Source: an uncultured Pseudomonadota bacterium
GTDB taxonomy: Bacteria > Pseudomonadota > Gammaproteobacteria > Burkholderiales > SG8-39
Length of the DNA stretch: 15,889 bases
Assembly: GCA_903895005.1 (NCBI GenBank)
Contig: CAITSH010000152.1
Span: forward strand, 1 to 15,889
Direction of reading: 5' to 3'
Part shown: positions 7,175 through 14,350 of the stretch, piece after piece
Position numbering within the stretch: position 1 is the first letter of the stretch
Layout: every line of letters starts with the position of its first letter
Notes under the pieces: generated by a model
Database searches by the model: none
Seen by the model: the letters and a program-made list of their open reading frames with translations, nothing else
Told to the model about the DNA's origin: nothing
Made by a program: the position numbers and the translations under genes

Positions 7175-8170
7175 ATGAAACAGCGGCTAAACCAATTTTT
7201 ACGGGCGCTTGCCTGTAGCCTGATGCTCTTTCCCTTTGCAGTATGCGCGCAAGGATCGGCGCCGGGCACCGCTTTCCCGGTAAAGCCGATACGCATCGTC
7301 GCCCCCTTCCCGCCCGGTGGCCCTGTTGATCTGCTGGCCCGGTTGATCGGCGAAAAATTGCAGGTGCGTTGGGGACAACCGGTCATTATCGAGAACAAGC
7401 CCGGCGCGGGTGGCAATATCGGCATCAAGGTGGTCGCCGATTCCGCGCCAGATGGCTACACACTGCTGCTGGTTCCGGCCGGCAACATCACCATCAACGC
7501 CACCCTGATGAAGGACATGCCCTTCATCTGGGACCGGGATTTTGCGGCGGTCACCAAGATCGCCACCGCGCCCAACATCCTCGCCGTCAATCCGGCTGTC
7601 AAGGCGACGACGGTGCAGGAACTTATTGCACTGGCGCGCAGCCAGCCCGGGAAACTTAGCTTCGGCTCGCCGGGTATCGGAAGCGGCTTGCACCTGGCCG
7701 GGGAATTATTCCGGCGCGAGGCGGGTATCGCCATCCTGCATGTTCCGTACAAGGGCACCACCCAGGCGATGGGCGACTTGATGGGCGGGCAGTTGTCGAT
7801 GATGTTCGGCGCCATGCCGACGTTGTTGCCGCAGGTCAGGGCCGGCAAGTTGCGCGCCCTCGCCGTAACCAGTGCACAGCGCGCCCCGGCCGCCCCCGAA
7901 CTGCCGACCATCGCTGAATCCGGCCTGAAGGGATTTGACGTGAGCTCGTGGTACGGCATGATGGTGCCCGCAGCCACGCCGCGCGAACTTGTCGCCAGGC
8001 TTCAGGGGGAAATCGCCGCCATCGTCGCCCTGCCCGAGGTCAAGTCAGGTCTTGAGGCGCAGGGGCTCTATCCGGTGGCCAACCGGCCTGACGTGTTCGC
8101 CGCGGAGATTCGCACCGAGACCGCGCGCTGGGCGCGTGTCATTCGCGAAGCCGATATCAGGCCCGAATAG
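7175..8170 (+). CDS. Bug-family tripartite tricarboxylate transporter substrate-binding protein
   Basis: A 331-residue periplasmic binding protein of the Bug/TctC family. A signal peptide covers about residues 1-25 (positive start, hydrophobic core, ALACSLMLFPFAVCAQG with cleavage near VCA). The mature protein begins with the family block KPIRIVAPFPPGGPVD, followed by PGAGGNIG and VPYKGT, all typical of the ligand-binding cleft. Such proteins bind carboxylic acids and similar small ligands; many are encoded without TctA/TctB membrane partners, as here. It is divergent from the Rieske operon and shares the palindrome pair at 7061-7095, which suggests co-regulation. It may capture the pathway substrate or act as an extracytoplasmic sensor. 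A GGGGATT stretch upstream may serve as ribosome binding site. Confidence 0.95.
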   Translation: MKQRLNQFLRALACSLMLFPFAVCAQGSAPGTAFPVKPIRIVAPFPPGGPVDLLARLIGEKLQVRWGQPVIIENKPGAGGNIGIKVVADSAPDGYTLLLVPAGNITINATLMKDMPFIWDRDFAAVTKIATAPNILAVNPAVKATTVQELIALARSQPGKLSFGSPGIGSGLHLAGELFRREAGIAILHVPYKGTTQAMGDLMGGQLSMMFGAMPTLLPQVRAGKLRALAVTSAQRAPAAPELPTIAESGLKGFDVSSWYGMMVPAATPRELVARLQGEIAAIVALPEVKSGLEAQGLYPVANRPDVFAAEIRTETARWARVIREADIRPE

Positions 8171-8235
8171 TTCCGGGGGCAATGCGCATCGTCCGCTACA
8201 GCGGAGAGGCCGCGTATTTTTGTCCCGAACTTGGC

Positions 8236-8241
8236 TACAAT
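8236..8241 (+). promoter_or_regulatory. Possible -10 element for the SET-domain gene
   Basis: TACAAT within GGCTACAAT lies 47 nt before the SET start codon. It matches a good sigma-70 -10 box, but no convincing -35 is present 17 nt upstream, so this is tentative. The Bug stop is about 65 nt before it. Confidence 0.35.
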
Positions 8242-8287
8242 GTGCGCTCTCGCAACGCGTATGAACCACGAACCATAGGACATCAGC

Positions 8288-8923
8288 ATGCCCAGCAGCA
8301 AGAAAACGGTGGCCAAGAAAACGGCCGGCAAGAAAAAGACGAAATTGTTGTTCTCGGTACGCAACTCAAAAATCCACGGCAAGGGCGCTTTCGCGATTGC
8401 CGACATTTCACGGGGTACGCGCCTGATTGAGTACGTGGGCCGCCGCATCCCGGAGAGCCTTGCCGACGAGGTCTATGCGGAAGAGGACGGCGTGCCCTCG
8501 CATACCTTCCTGTTTGCGCTCGACAACGGTGATGTCATCGACGGATCGGTTGGTGGCAACAGCTCGCGCTGGATCAACCACTCGTGCTCGCCCAATTGCG
8601 AAGCCGAGGGCAAGATGATCAAGGGGCAGGAGCACATCTTCATCAAGGCCATTCGCAATATCAAGAACGGCGACGAGCTGGTTTACGACTACAGCTTCGA
8701 ATTCGACGAGCCGCACACCAAGAAACTTCAGCAAAAATATCCCTGCCGGTGTGGTTCACCCAAATGCCGCGGCACTATCCTGATTGAAAAGGAGCCCAAG
8801 GCCAAGCCGAAGAAAAAAGTCGCGAAAAAGACGGCCAAGAAGGTCGGCAAAAAAGCCGTGACCAAGGGTGTGAAGAAGTCTGCGAAAAAAGCCGCGAAAA
8901 CGCCGGCCAAGAAAGCCAAGTAA
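8288..8923 (+). CDS. SET-domain protein-lysine N-methyltransferase with histone-H1-like lysine tail
   Basis: A 211-residue protein in three parts. Residues 1-19 are lysine-rich (8 Lys). Residues about 20-139 form a SET domain, with HGKGAFA near the start, the S-adenosylmethionine and active-site block RWINHSCSPNCE (94-105) and GDELVYDYS (128-136). A post-SET motif CRCGSPKC follows at 153-160, whose three cysteines with Cys100 can bind zinc as in eukaryotic histone methyltransferases. Residues 168-211 contain 21 lysines in 44 positions, with KKVAKKTAKK-type repeats like histone H1 and bacterial H1-like proteins. The start has AGGA 7 nt upstream. It is predicted to methylate lysines, perhaps on DNA-binding or H1-like proteins or on its own tail, while the tail may bind DNA. 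These roles are inferred; the domain call is firm. Confidence 0.93.
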   Translation: MPSSKKTVAKKTAGKKKTKLLFSVRNSKIHGKGAFAIADISRGTRLIEYVGRRIPESLADEVYAEEDGVPSHTFLFALDNGDVIDGSVGGNSSRWINHSCSPNCEAEGKMIKGQEHIFIKAIRNIKNGDELVYDYSFEFDEPHTKKLQQKYPCRCGSPKCRGTILIEKEPKAKPKKKVAKKTAKKVGKKAVTKGVKKSAKKAAKTPAKKAK

Positions 8924-8943
8924 ATCCGCCTTGCGGCGGACGT

Positions 8944-8973
8944 AAAAAAGCCGGGCATCTGCCCGGTTTTTTT
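8944..8973. terminator. Bidirectional rho-independent terminator
   Basis: A stem CCGGGC / GCCCGG with a four-base loop is flanked by AAAAAA on the left and TTTTTTT on the right, so it works in either direction. It lies between the convergent SET gene and the aminotransferase gene, 20 and 7 nt from their stops. A second perfect hairpin, TCCGCC-TTGC-GGCGGA at 8925-8940, immediately follows the SET stop. Confidence 0.9.
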
Positions 8974-8980
8974 CAGGCGG

Positions 8981-10231
8981 CTATTTTGCTATCGCGGCTT
9001 CGGCGCTCAGGTAGACGGCGCGCGCGGCGTCAATGCCGGCACCCCGTCCCTGGGCGAGCTTGAAGCCCTCTGCGGCGAGCACGGTCTCGAGTGCGCCCAA
9101 GGTCACGAGTACCGCGTCCTTGCGTGCGTTATAGCCCATCGCGCCGATGCGCCAGATGCGACCCTGTAACTGCCCAAACGAGGTGCCGATTTCGATGTTG
9201 AAGTCGTTGAGCAGCGCCGAGCGCACGCGCTCGCCGTTTACCCCCTCCGGAATCCACACGCCGGTGACATTGGGCATCTTGTTGGCCTTGTCCCCGAACA
9301 CCTTCAGCCCCATCGCCTCGACGCCGGCAACGACGGCGCGGCTGCCGGTGGCGTGGCGTGCGAACACGCTGGGAAGACCCTCGCGCAGCATGACGCGGGC
9401 GCATTCGCGCGCACCGTAGAGCATGGTGGTTGCCTCGGTATGGTGATTCAGCGCCTTGTCGGACCAGTAGTCCATCACCATGGCGAGATCAAAGTAATTG
9501 GTGCCGATGATGCGGCCCTTGCCGGCCACGTAGTCGGGCGTCTGCAGTCCTTCTTCGATATGGCGGCGGCCGTAGATGACCGCGGCTGCACCGTCAGAAA
9601 GTGTGACAGGCGCGGCGCCGGAGGGACCCGCCAGGCATTTTTGCAGGCCACCGGTGACGGCGTCAATTTCCCATGCGTCCACCGGCAGCGGCGTGCCGCC
9701 GATGGAGGCGGTCGCGTCGACCTGCAACAGCACGCCGTGGCGGCGGCAGATCTTGCCGATGTCCGCAAGCGGTTGCAGCATTGTTGTCGAGGTGTCGCCC
9801 TGGCACAGGGCCAGCAGCCGCGGCGAGTGTTTCTTGATCGCCGCTTCAATCGCCTCGGGCGTGAACACCGTGCCCCACTCGCATTCGATCACGCGTACAT
9901 CCGCGCCGATACGGCGGGCGATTTCGGTCTTCAGCTGGCCGAAGCGGCCGAAACTTGCGACTAGCACGCGCTCGCCCGGTTCCACCAGTGAGGCCATCAC
10001 TGCCTCGATAGCCGAGCGTGCGGTGCCGTCGATGATGAAGGTCCACTCGTTGCGCGTCTCGAAAACGCCGCGATAGAGCGCCATCGTCTCCTTCATGTAG
10101 CGGCGGAACTGCGGGTCGAACTGCCCAAGCAGTTGCGCCGACATCGCACGTAAAACGCGCGGATCGGCATTGATGGGGCCCGGCCCCATTAGCAGGCGCG
10201 GAAGGGGATCGATGTCGTCGTAGAGGTCCAT
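8981..10231 (-). CDS. PucG-like alanine/ureidoglycine-glyoxylate aminotransferase
   Basis: A 416-residue class-V, PLP-dependent aminotransferase. Visible features are the N-terminal MGPGPINADPRVLRAM block, substrate-side glycines near 69-70 (DGTA), Asp172 (QVDAT) that contacts the pyridine nitrogen, the PLP lysine K198 (GGLQKCLAGPSG), LNHHTEATTM (261-270), and Arg361 for the substrate carboxylate (IWRIGAMGY). The pattern GQFDP, ECEWGTVF and LNHHTEA strongly recalls Bacillus PucG, (S)-ureidoglycine-glyoxylate aminotransferase, as remembered from that family. No purine-degradation gene is nearby, so alanine- or serine-glyoxylate transamination is equally possible. It is convergent with the SET gene across the terminator and divergent from msrA. 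Confidence 0.9.
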   Translation of the reverse strand: MDLYDDIDPLPRLLMGPGPINADPRVLRAMSAQLLGQFDPQFRRYMKETMALYRGVFETRNEWTFIIDGTARSAIEAVMASLVEPGERVLVASFGRFGQLKTEIARRIGADVRVIECEWGTVFTPEAIEAAIKKHSPRLLALCQGDTSTTMLQPLADIGKICRRHGVLLQVDATASIGGTPLPVDAWEIDAVTGGLQKCLAGPSGAAPVTLSDGAAAVIYGRRHIEEGLQTPDYVAGKGRIIGTNYFDLAMVMDYWSDKALNHHTEATTMLYGARECARVMLREGLPSVFARHATGSRAVVAGVEAMGLKVFGDKANKMPNVTGVWIPEGVNGERVRSALLNDFNIEIGTSFGQLQGRIWRIGAMGYNARKDAVLVTLGALETVLAAEGFKLAQGRGAGIDAARAVYLSAEAAIAK

Positions 10232-10295
10232 GATTTTCTGGTTCTGTTATGCAGGAATGTGTAAGTTTTCGCCGGGAAGGCGCGACCGAGACGTA

Positions 10296-10301
10296 ATTGT
10301 A
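10296..10301 (-). promoter_or_regulatory. Weak candidate -10 for the aminotransferase gene
   Basis: The minus strand reads TACAAT here, 65 nt before the aminotransferase start, in the 138-nt gap shared with msrA. The -35 position 17 nt upstream is a poor match, so support is low. Confidence 0.25.
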
Positions 10302-10369
10302 TCGCGGCCTGCACGGGTGCGACGCATGGCAGAATGCAGGCCTGAGGAATGCAGGATAAGGAGATCAGA

Positions 10370-10906
10370 ATGACCAAGCAAATTGCAACGCTGGCCGGTG
10401 GCTGTTTCTGGTGCCTCGAGGCCGTCTACGATGAAATGAAAGGCGTGGAGTCTGTCGAGTCAGGCTACATGGGGGGGCAGACGCTGAACCCGACGTACGA
10501 TGATGTCTGCACCGGGGGCACGGGGCATGCCGAGGTGATACGCATCGAATTCGATGCTGAGGTCGTTTCATTCGCCGACCTGCTCGAGGTGTTCTTCGTC
10601 ATCCACGACCCCACCACGCTCAACAGGCAGGGCAACGATGCCGGAACGCAATACCGGTCTGCCATTTTTTTCCATTCACCGGAGCAGGAAAAAGCCGCGC
10701 GAGACATCATCGCGCGCATGGATGCCGCCAAGCTATGGAGCAGCGCCATCGTCACCGAGGTCACCACGGCGGTCACCTATTACCCCGCCGAGCAGTATCA
10801 CCAGGAATACTTCGTGCGCAATCCCGGGCAGGGTTACTGCTCTTTCGTCGTCGCTCCCAAGGTGGCCAAGTTCAGGAAGCACTTTTTCGAGCGGTTGAAA
10901 AAATAG
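10370..10906 (+). CDS. msrA: Peptide-methionine (S)-S-oxide reductase
   Basis: A 178-residue MsrA. It reduces methionine-S-sulfoxide in proteins and free amino acid, using thioredoxin. The catalytic motif GCFWCLEA has the nucleophile Cys12. Downstream are YMGGQTLNPTYDDVCTGGTGHAEV, TTLNRQGNDAGTQYRS and the ending QYHQEYFVRNPGQGYC, in which Cys157 is a likely resolving cysteine. The ATG at 10370 is chosen over an in-frame start seven codons earlier because AGGAG (10359-10363) stands 6 nt upstream. It is transcribed alone, divergent from the aminotransferase. Its stop is only four bases from that of the convergent DUF72 gene, with no terminator between them. Confidence 0.97.
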   Translation: MTKQIATLAGGCFWCLEAVYDEMKGVESVESGYMGGQTLNPTYDDVCTGGTGHAEVIRIEFDAEVVSFADLLEVFFVIHDPTTLNRQGNDAGTQYRSAIFFHSPEQEKAARDIIARMDAAKLWSSAIVTEVTTAVTYYPAEQYHQEYFVRNPGQGYCSFVVAPKVAKFRKHFFERLKK

Positions 10907-10910
10907 CTTC

Positions 10911-11939
10911 TCAGGTGCTGCCCGCGCCGGTCGTGTTGGCGAGTTTTTCCAGGATGCGCCGTGCCAGCTTGGCCATCGACAGCGGCGAGCTGCCCTCAGC
11001 CTTGTTGTTGGCGGTGACGAACGCGGGCTGTCCGGAAATCACCGCGGCTGCGCAAGCGTCGGCAAGCCCCTCTCGCGATTGCGGGTCCTCGTCGACGAGG
11101 CGGTTGAACGGGCGGTAATGTTCCTTCGCCTCCTCATAGGCATATCCGGCGTGCAGGTTCCAACGCGCCACCAGCGGCCCCGGTGCAAGTCCGTACAGGG
11201 CCTCGAGTTGTTGTGCCACGCCGGGCATGCGCGGATTTATTCCGACACAGTAACGCGTGCCGGTGTCGTTTAGCGCGTAGACCAGTTGCGGCGTCAGCAG
11301 CGCCGGATCGCGCAATTCAACCGCGTACAAGGGACCCTTCGGCAGTTTTTCAAGGAAGGCGTGCACGCGATCTGCGAAGCGCTCGGGCTGGGCGGCGGCA
11401 GCCTTGCCCATGGGCGAGAACTGAAACACCAGGGGACCGGCTTTGTCTGCCAGACCCGCCATGCACGGCTGCACGAATTCTGCGCTGACATGGGCGGCGT
11501 CCAGAAAGCGCGGATTGTCGCCGGCGATGCGTCCGCCCGCGCCGCGAATGTAGGCATCGGTGCATGTGTTGGTGGCCTTGGTTACAAAGCGGAACGACCC
11601 CGGCACCTGTGAGGCGTAGGTCGCGTAATCGGCCTCGGCGAGCGGGGCGTAAAAACTGCGGTCTATGCCGACGGTACGAAACAGCGGATGCCGGCCGTAG
11701 GCGACAAGTCCGCGCTTTGACAGCAGCGATTCGGGAAGGGACTCGGCATACACCAGCCCGGTCCAGCCGGGAAAGGCCCATGAGGAGGTACCGAGGTAGA
11801 GCAAGGAGGGCAGCGCCGCGCCAAGTGCCTCGGTTTCGGCATCAACGCGCGCCGGCGCCGGTTCGCGCACCGGCTTTGCCGCTTTTTGGGCGGCCGGCTG
11901 CGGGTCTTCAGCACCGAATAGGGAAAGCTGGTCGGTCAT
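10911..11939 (-). CDS. DUF72 (YecE-like) protein with an N-terminal clamp-binding-type motif
   Basis: A 342-residue protein. Residues 4-8 are QLSLF, a perfect match to the bacterial sliding-clamp (DnaN) binding pentapeptide QL(S/D)LF. A flexible Ala/Pro/Lys-rich linker spans about 10-45. The DUF72 TIM-barrel domain follows, starting YLGTSSWAFPGWTG (48-61), with RTVGIDRSFYAPL, FRFVTKATNT and the late FVTANNKAEGSSPLS block. The function of DUF72 proteins is not established. The ATG at 11939 is preferred over a TTG ten codons upstream, though no ribosome binding site is clear for either. The gene lies downstream of the ComEA-like gene in the same direction, behind a hairpin terminator. The family call is firm; clamp binding is inference. 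Confidence 0.9.
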   Translation of the reverse strand: MTDQLSLFGAEDPQPAAQKAAKPVREPAPARVDAETEALGAALPSLLYLGTSSWAFPGWTGLVYAESLPESLLSKRGLVAYGRHPLFRTVGIDRSFYAPLAEADYATYASQVPGSFRFVTKATNTCTDAYIRGAGGRIAGDNPRFLDAAHVSAEFVQPCMAGLADKAGPLVFQFSPMGKAAAAQPERFADRVHAFLEKLPKGPLYAVELRDPALLTPQLVYALNDTGTRYCVGINPRMPGVAQQLEALYGLAPGPLVARWNLHAGYAYEEAKEHYRPFNRLVDEDPQSREGLADACAAAVISGQPAFVTANNKAEGSSPLSMAKLARRILEKLANTTGAGST

Positions 11940-11969
11940 TGCAGCAGTGTGCAGATTCTGGACTCGCAA

Positions 11970-11997
11970 ATGAAACAGGGCGGTGAAGGCCGCCCTG
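11970..11997 (-). terminator. Hairpin terminator of the ComEA-like gene
   Basis: CAGGGCGG and CCGCCCTG form a perfect 8-bp stem with a six-base loop (11976-11997). On the minus strand it is followed by TTTCATTT. It lies 24 nt past the ComEA-like stop and just before the DUF72 gene. Confidence 0.7.
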
Positions 11998-12021
11998 CAG
12001 GCTCAAGCGATCACCGTCCGC

Positions 12022-12444
12022 TTATTTCTTTTTTTCTTCCTTTTTCTCGTCTTTCTTGGCTTCTTTTTTCGCGTCGGCCTTTTCAGCTTTTTCAGCTTTA
12101 GGCGCCTGCTTGGCTATGACCAGGTCCTTGATCGCGTCGTATGCGTCCTTGGGGATGATTTTCTTTTTCAGCAGGTCGTCCTTGCCGCCATAAGGCCGGC
12201 CTTTCACGATGGCCTTGGAGCGTGCCTCGCCGATCTTGGGCAGTGTGGCGAGTTCCGCTTCGGTGGCGCTGTTGACATCTACCAGCTCCTTCTTGGCTTC
12301 AGCGGCCTTGGGTGCATCTTTCGGCGCGTCGGCCTTCGCGGCGGCAGCGGGGGCTTTGGGTGCGTCGGCTTTGGCCTGGGCGAATGCGGCTCCGGAGAAG
12401 CCGATTAGCAGGACGAGGCTGAGGCTGGCGAGTTTCTTCAACAT
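12022..12444 (-). CDS. Secreted ComEA-like helix-hairpin-helix protein
   Basis: A 140-residue protein with a signal peptide (residues 1-22, ending AAFA before QA). A low-complexity Ala/Lys/Pro/Asp linker runs to about 52. A helix-hairpin-helix domain follows at about 54-112, beginning LVDVNSATEAELATLPKIGE as in ComEA. A charged tail, KAEKAEKADAKKEAKKDEKKEEKKK-like, closes the protein over the last roughly 26 residues. ComEA-type proteins bind double-stranded DNA in the periplasm during natural transformation, so that is the likely role. The protein lacks the membrane anchor of Gram-positive ComEA, as usual for proteobacterial versions. AGGAG (12450-12454) is 5 nt before the chosen ATG. No other competence gene is in the window. 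Confidence 0.88.
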   Translation of the reverse strand: MLKKLASLSLVLLIGFSGAAFAQAKADAPKAPAAAAKADAPKDAPKAAEAKKELVDVNSATEAELATLPKIGEARSKAIVKGRPYGGKDDLLKKKIIPKDAYDAIKDLVIAKQAPKAEKAEKADAKKEAKKDEKKEEKKK

Positions 12445-12578
12445 GGGGTCTCCTGGAGAAATGAATGATCTTGCAAACGGCATAAACCGTGACGCATTTA
12501 AACACAAAGGACGTCTAGCCAGAGTCGGCACCGAGCACGGGATGCCGTGTTCGACGCCCGTTTCTTGGGGCCTGTGTT

Positions 12579-13220
12579 TCAGGGCGCGAGGCGCTCGACC
12601 ACCCAGAGTCCGTCGGCCTTGCGGTAGCGCAAGCGATCATGAAGGCGGCTGCGCCGACCCTGCCAGAACTCGATTTCCTCAGGTACAAGGCGGTAGCCGC
12701 CCCAGTATTCCGGACGCGGCACGTTTTCGCCAAACTCCCGGCCCTTTTGTTCAAAGCGCGCCTCAAGCTCGGCGCGATCGCGCAGCACCTGGCTTTGCGG
12801 CGACGCATGGGCGCCGATGCGCGACAGTAGCGGGCGGCTGGCAAAGTATTCGTCCGACTCGGAAGCGGCGACCTTTTCGATGCGGCCGTCGATGCGCACC
12901 TCGCGCTCAAGTTCGACCCAGAAGAACAGCAGGCCGGCGAGCGGATTGGCCGCCATTTCGCAACCCTTGCGGCTGGTGTAATTGGTGAAAAACATGAAGC
13001 CGCGCGAATCGACGCCCTTGAGCAGCACGATGCGCGCGGTGGGCTGGTGGCCCCCCGCGACCGGTGCCGCGGTGGCAAGCGTCATTGCGGTGGGCTCGGG
13101 CAGCTTCGCGCTGAGGGCCTCCTTCATCCAGACGGAAAATTGCGCGAACGGGTCGGGCAGCACGTCCTTTTCGTCCAGGCTTTTCAGGGCATAATCTTTG
13201 CGTAAATCTGCAATGTTCAT
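12579..13220 (-). CDS. pdxH: Pyridoxamine/pyridoxine 5'-phosphate oxidase
   Basis: A full-length 213-residue PdxH. It oxidises pyridoxine or pyridoxamine 5'-phosphate to pyridoxal 5'-phosphate with FMN and oxygen. Characteristic segments are [10 protein letters not shown] at the start, [35 protein letters not shown] (FMN-binding region), [33 protein letters not shown] and the conserved C-terminal end [13 protein letters not shown] lies 6 nt before the ATG. It is divergent from the metallo-beta-lactamase-fold gene. The product cofactor is used by the aminotransferase in this window, but the two are not co-transcribed. There is little room for doubt about the assignment. Confidence 0.98.
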   Translation of the reverse strand: MNIADLRKDYALKSLDEKDVLPDPFAQFSVWMKEALSAKLPEPTAMTLATAAPVAGGHQPTARIVLLKGVDSRGFMFFTNYTSRKGCEMAANPLAGLLFFWVELEREVRIDGRIEKVAASESDEYFASRPLLSRIGAHASPQSQVLRDRAELEARFEQKGREFGENVPRPEYWGGYRLVPEEIEFWQGRRSRLHDRLRYRKADGLWVVERLAP

Positions 13221-13369
13221 TCTTGTCTCCAGTTGCCTTCAATTTTACCCGTGTTCAGTCCCATGCCAGCAATTGCAAAAATGATCGTGACGCGCAGGAT
13301 CTGCGCCATGGTCGCCAGAGTCGCAGGGTCGGTACCGGACCCACAGTCCGTGTCCCGATCGGTTCGCCC

Positions 13370-14350
13370 ATGAGCACTGCCACCGCGATGTCCAGTCCCG
13401 TGGATTGCGGATTCGGCATCCTCGCGCTCGATTCAGGCTATTTGCGTCCGACCCTTGATGCAATCCACATCATTGTTGAAGACGGGCGTGCCGCGGTGGT
13501 CGATACCGGTACGAATTATTCGGTGCCGCGCGTGCTCGCGGCACTCGAGCACGCGGGCTTGAAGCCAGGACGGGTTGAATGGGTCATTCTTACCCACATC
13601 CACCTGGACCACGCCGGCGGTGCCGGCCTGCTCATGCAACAACTGCCCAACGCGCGGCTTGCGGTGCATCCACGTGGTGCGCGCCATATGGCCGATCCGT
13701 CCAAGCTGCTCGCCGGTGTGATTGCGGTTTATGGCGCAGAGCGCACCGCGGCGCTCTATGGCGACATCCAGCCGGTTGCGAAAGAGCGCATCACCGAGAC
13801 GCCGCACGATTTTGTCATCAGGCTTGGCGGGCGCACGCTGCGCTTTCTCGACACGCCCGGGCACGCGCGCCACCACGTGGCGATCCACGACAGCACGTCC
13901 GGACATGTGTTTGCCGGCGATGTGTTCGGAATTTCGTATCGCGAGCTTGACGAAGACGGCCGGCAGTTCGTGTTCCCGACCTCAAGTCCGGTGCAGTTCG
14001 AGCCCGAGCCTTACCACCGGTCCATCGACATGATCGCCGCGCTCAATCCCTGTGTGGTTTACAACACACACTACAGCGCGCTGCACGGCATCCCGGAGAA
14101 GGCCGCCACACTGCATCGGCTGGTGGACGCGCACGCGCAACTGGCGCTGCGTGAAAAGGACGCCGGAGAAAAACGTTATGAACGCCTGCTCGCCGGTGTT
14201 ACGGCGCTTGCGCTTGAGGAAGCGCGGCGCTTCGGCTCGCGCCTGGACGATGCGCGGATTCTCGAGGTCTACGGGCTGGATATCGAACTAAACGCGCAGG
14301 GCCTGGGGTCCTGGCTGGACAGCATGTCGGCTCCCGCTCCGGGCGCCTAA
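13370..14350 (+). CDS. MBL-fold metallo-hydrolase
   Basis: A 326-residue metallo-beta-lactamase-fold hydrolase. The zinc ligands are visible as HIHLDH (76-81), His165 in DTPGHARHH, Asp184 in VFAGDVFG and His234 in NTHYSALHG. An extra C-terminal helical region of about 85 residues (RLVDAHAQ... onward) follows the fold. The family includes thioesterases, lactonases and other hydrolases, and the specific substrate is unknown. The ATG at 13370 is chosen because an upstream TTG-started extension (13223) reads through the pdxH leader with low-complexity sequence. No strong ribosome binding site is seen, and an ATG at 13388 is also possible. Its stop overlaps that of the convergent MFS gene. Confidence 0.88.
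   Translation: MSTATAMSSPVDCGFGILALDSGYLRPTLDAIHIIVEDGRAAVVDTGTNYSVPRVLAALEHAGLKPGRVEWVILTHIHLDHAGGAGLLMQQLPNARLAVHPRGARHMADPSKLLAGVIAVYGAERTAALYGDIQPVAKERITETPHDFVIRLGGRTLRFLDTPGHARHHVAIHDSTSGHVFAGDVFGISYRELDEDGRQFVFPTSSPVQFEPEPYHRSIDMIAALNPCVVYNTHYSALHGIPEKAATLHRLVDAHAQLALREKDAGEKRYERLLAGVTALALEEARRFGSRLDDARILEVYGLDIELNAQGLGSWLDSMSAPAPGA

Noticed and set aside
6985..7428. Upstream extension of the ferredoxin frame
   Set aside because: It crosses the operator region and the start of the divergent Bug gene, with no recognisable domain. The ATG at 6984 gives a normal ferredoxin length.
12533..12552. Hairpin GAGCACGG / CCGTGTTC between pdxH and the ComEA-like gene
   Set aside because: It has an 8-bp stem with one G-U pair, but no T-run on either strand, so it is not supported as a terminator.
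13223..13369. TTG-started N-terminal extension of the metallo-hydrolase
   Set aside because: It covers the pdxH leader, has no domain, and the known fold starts after 13370.
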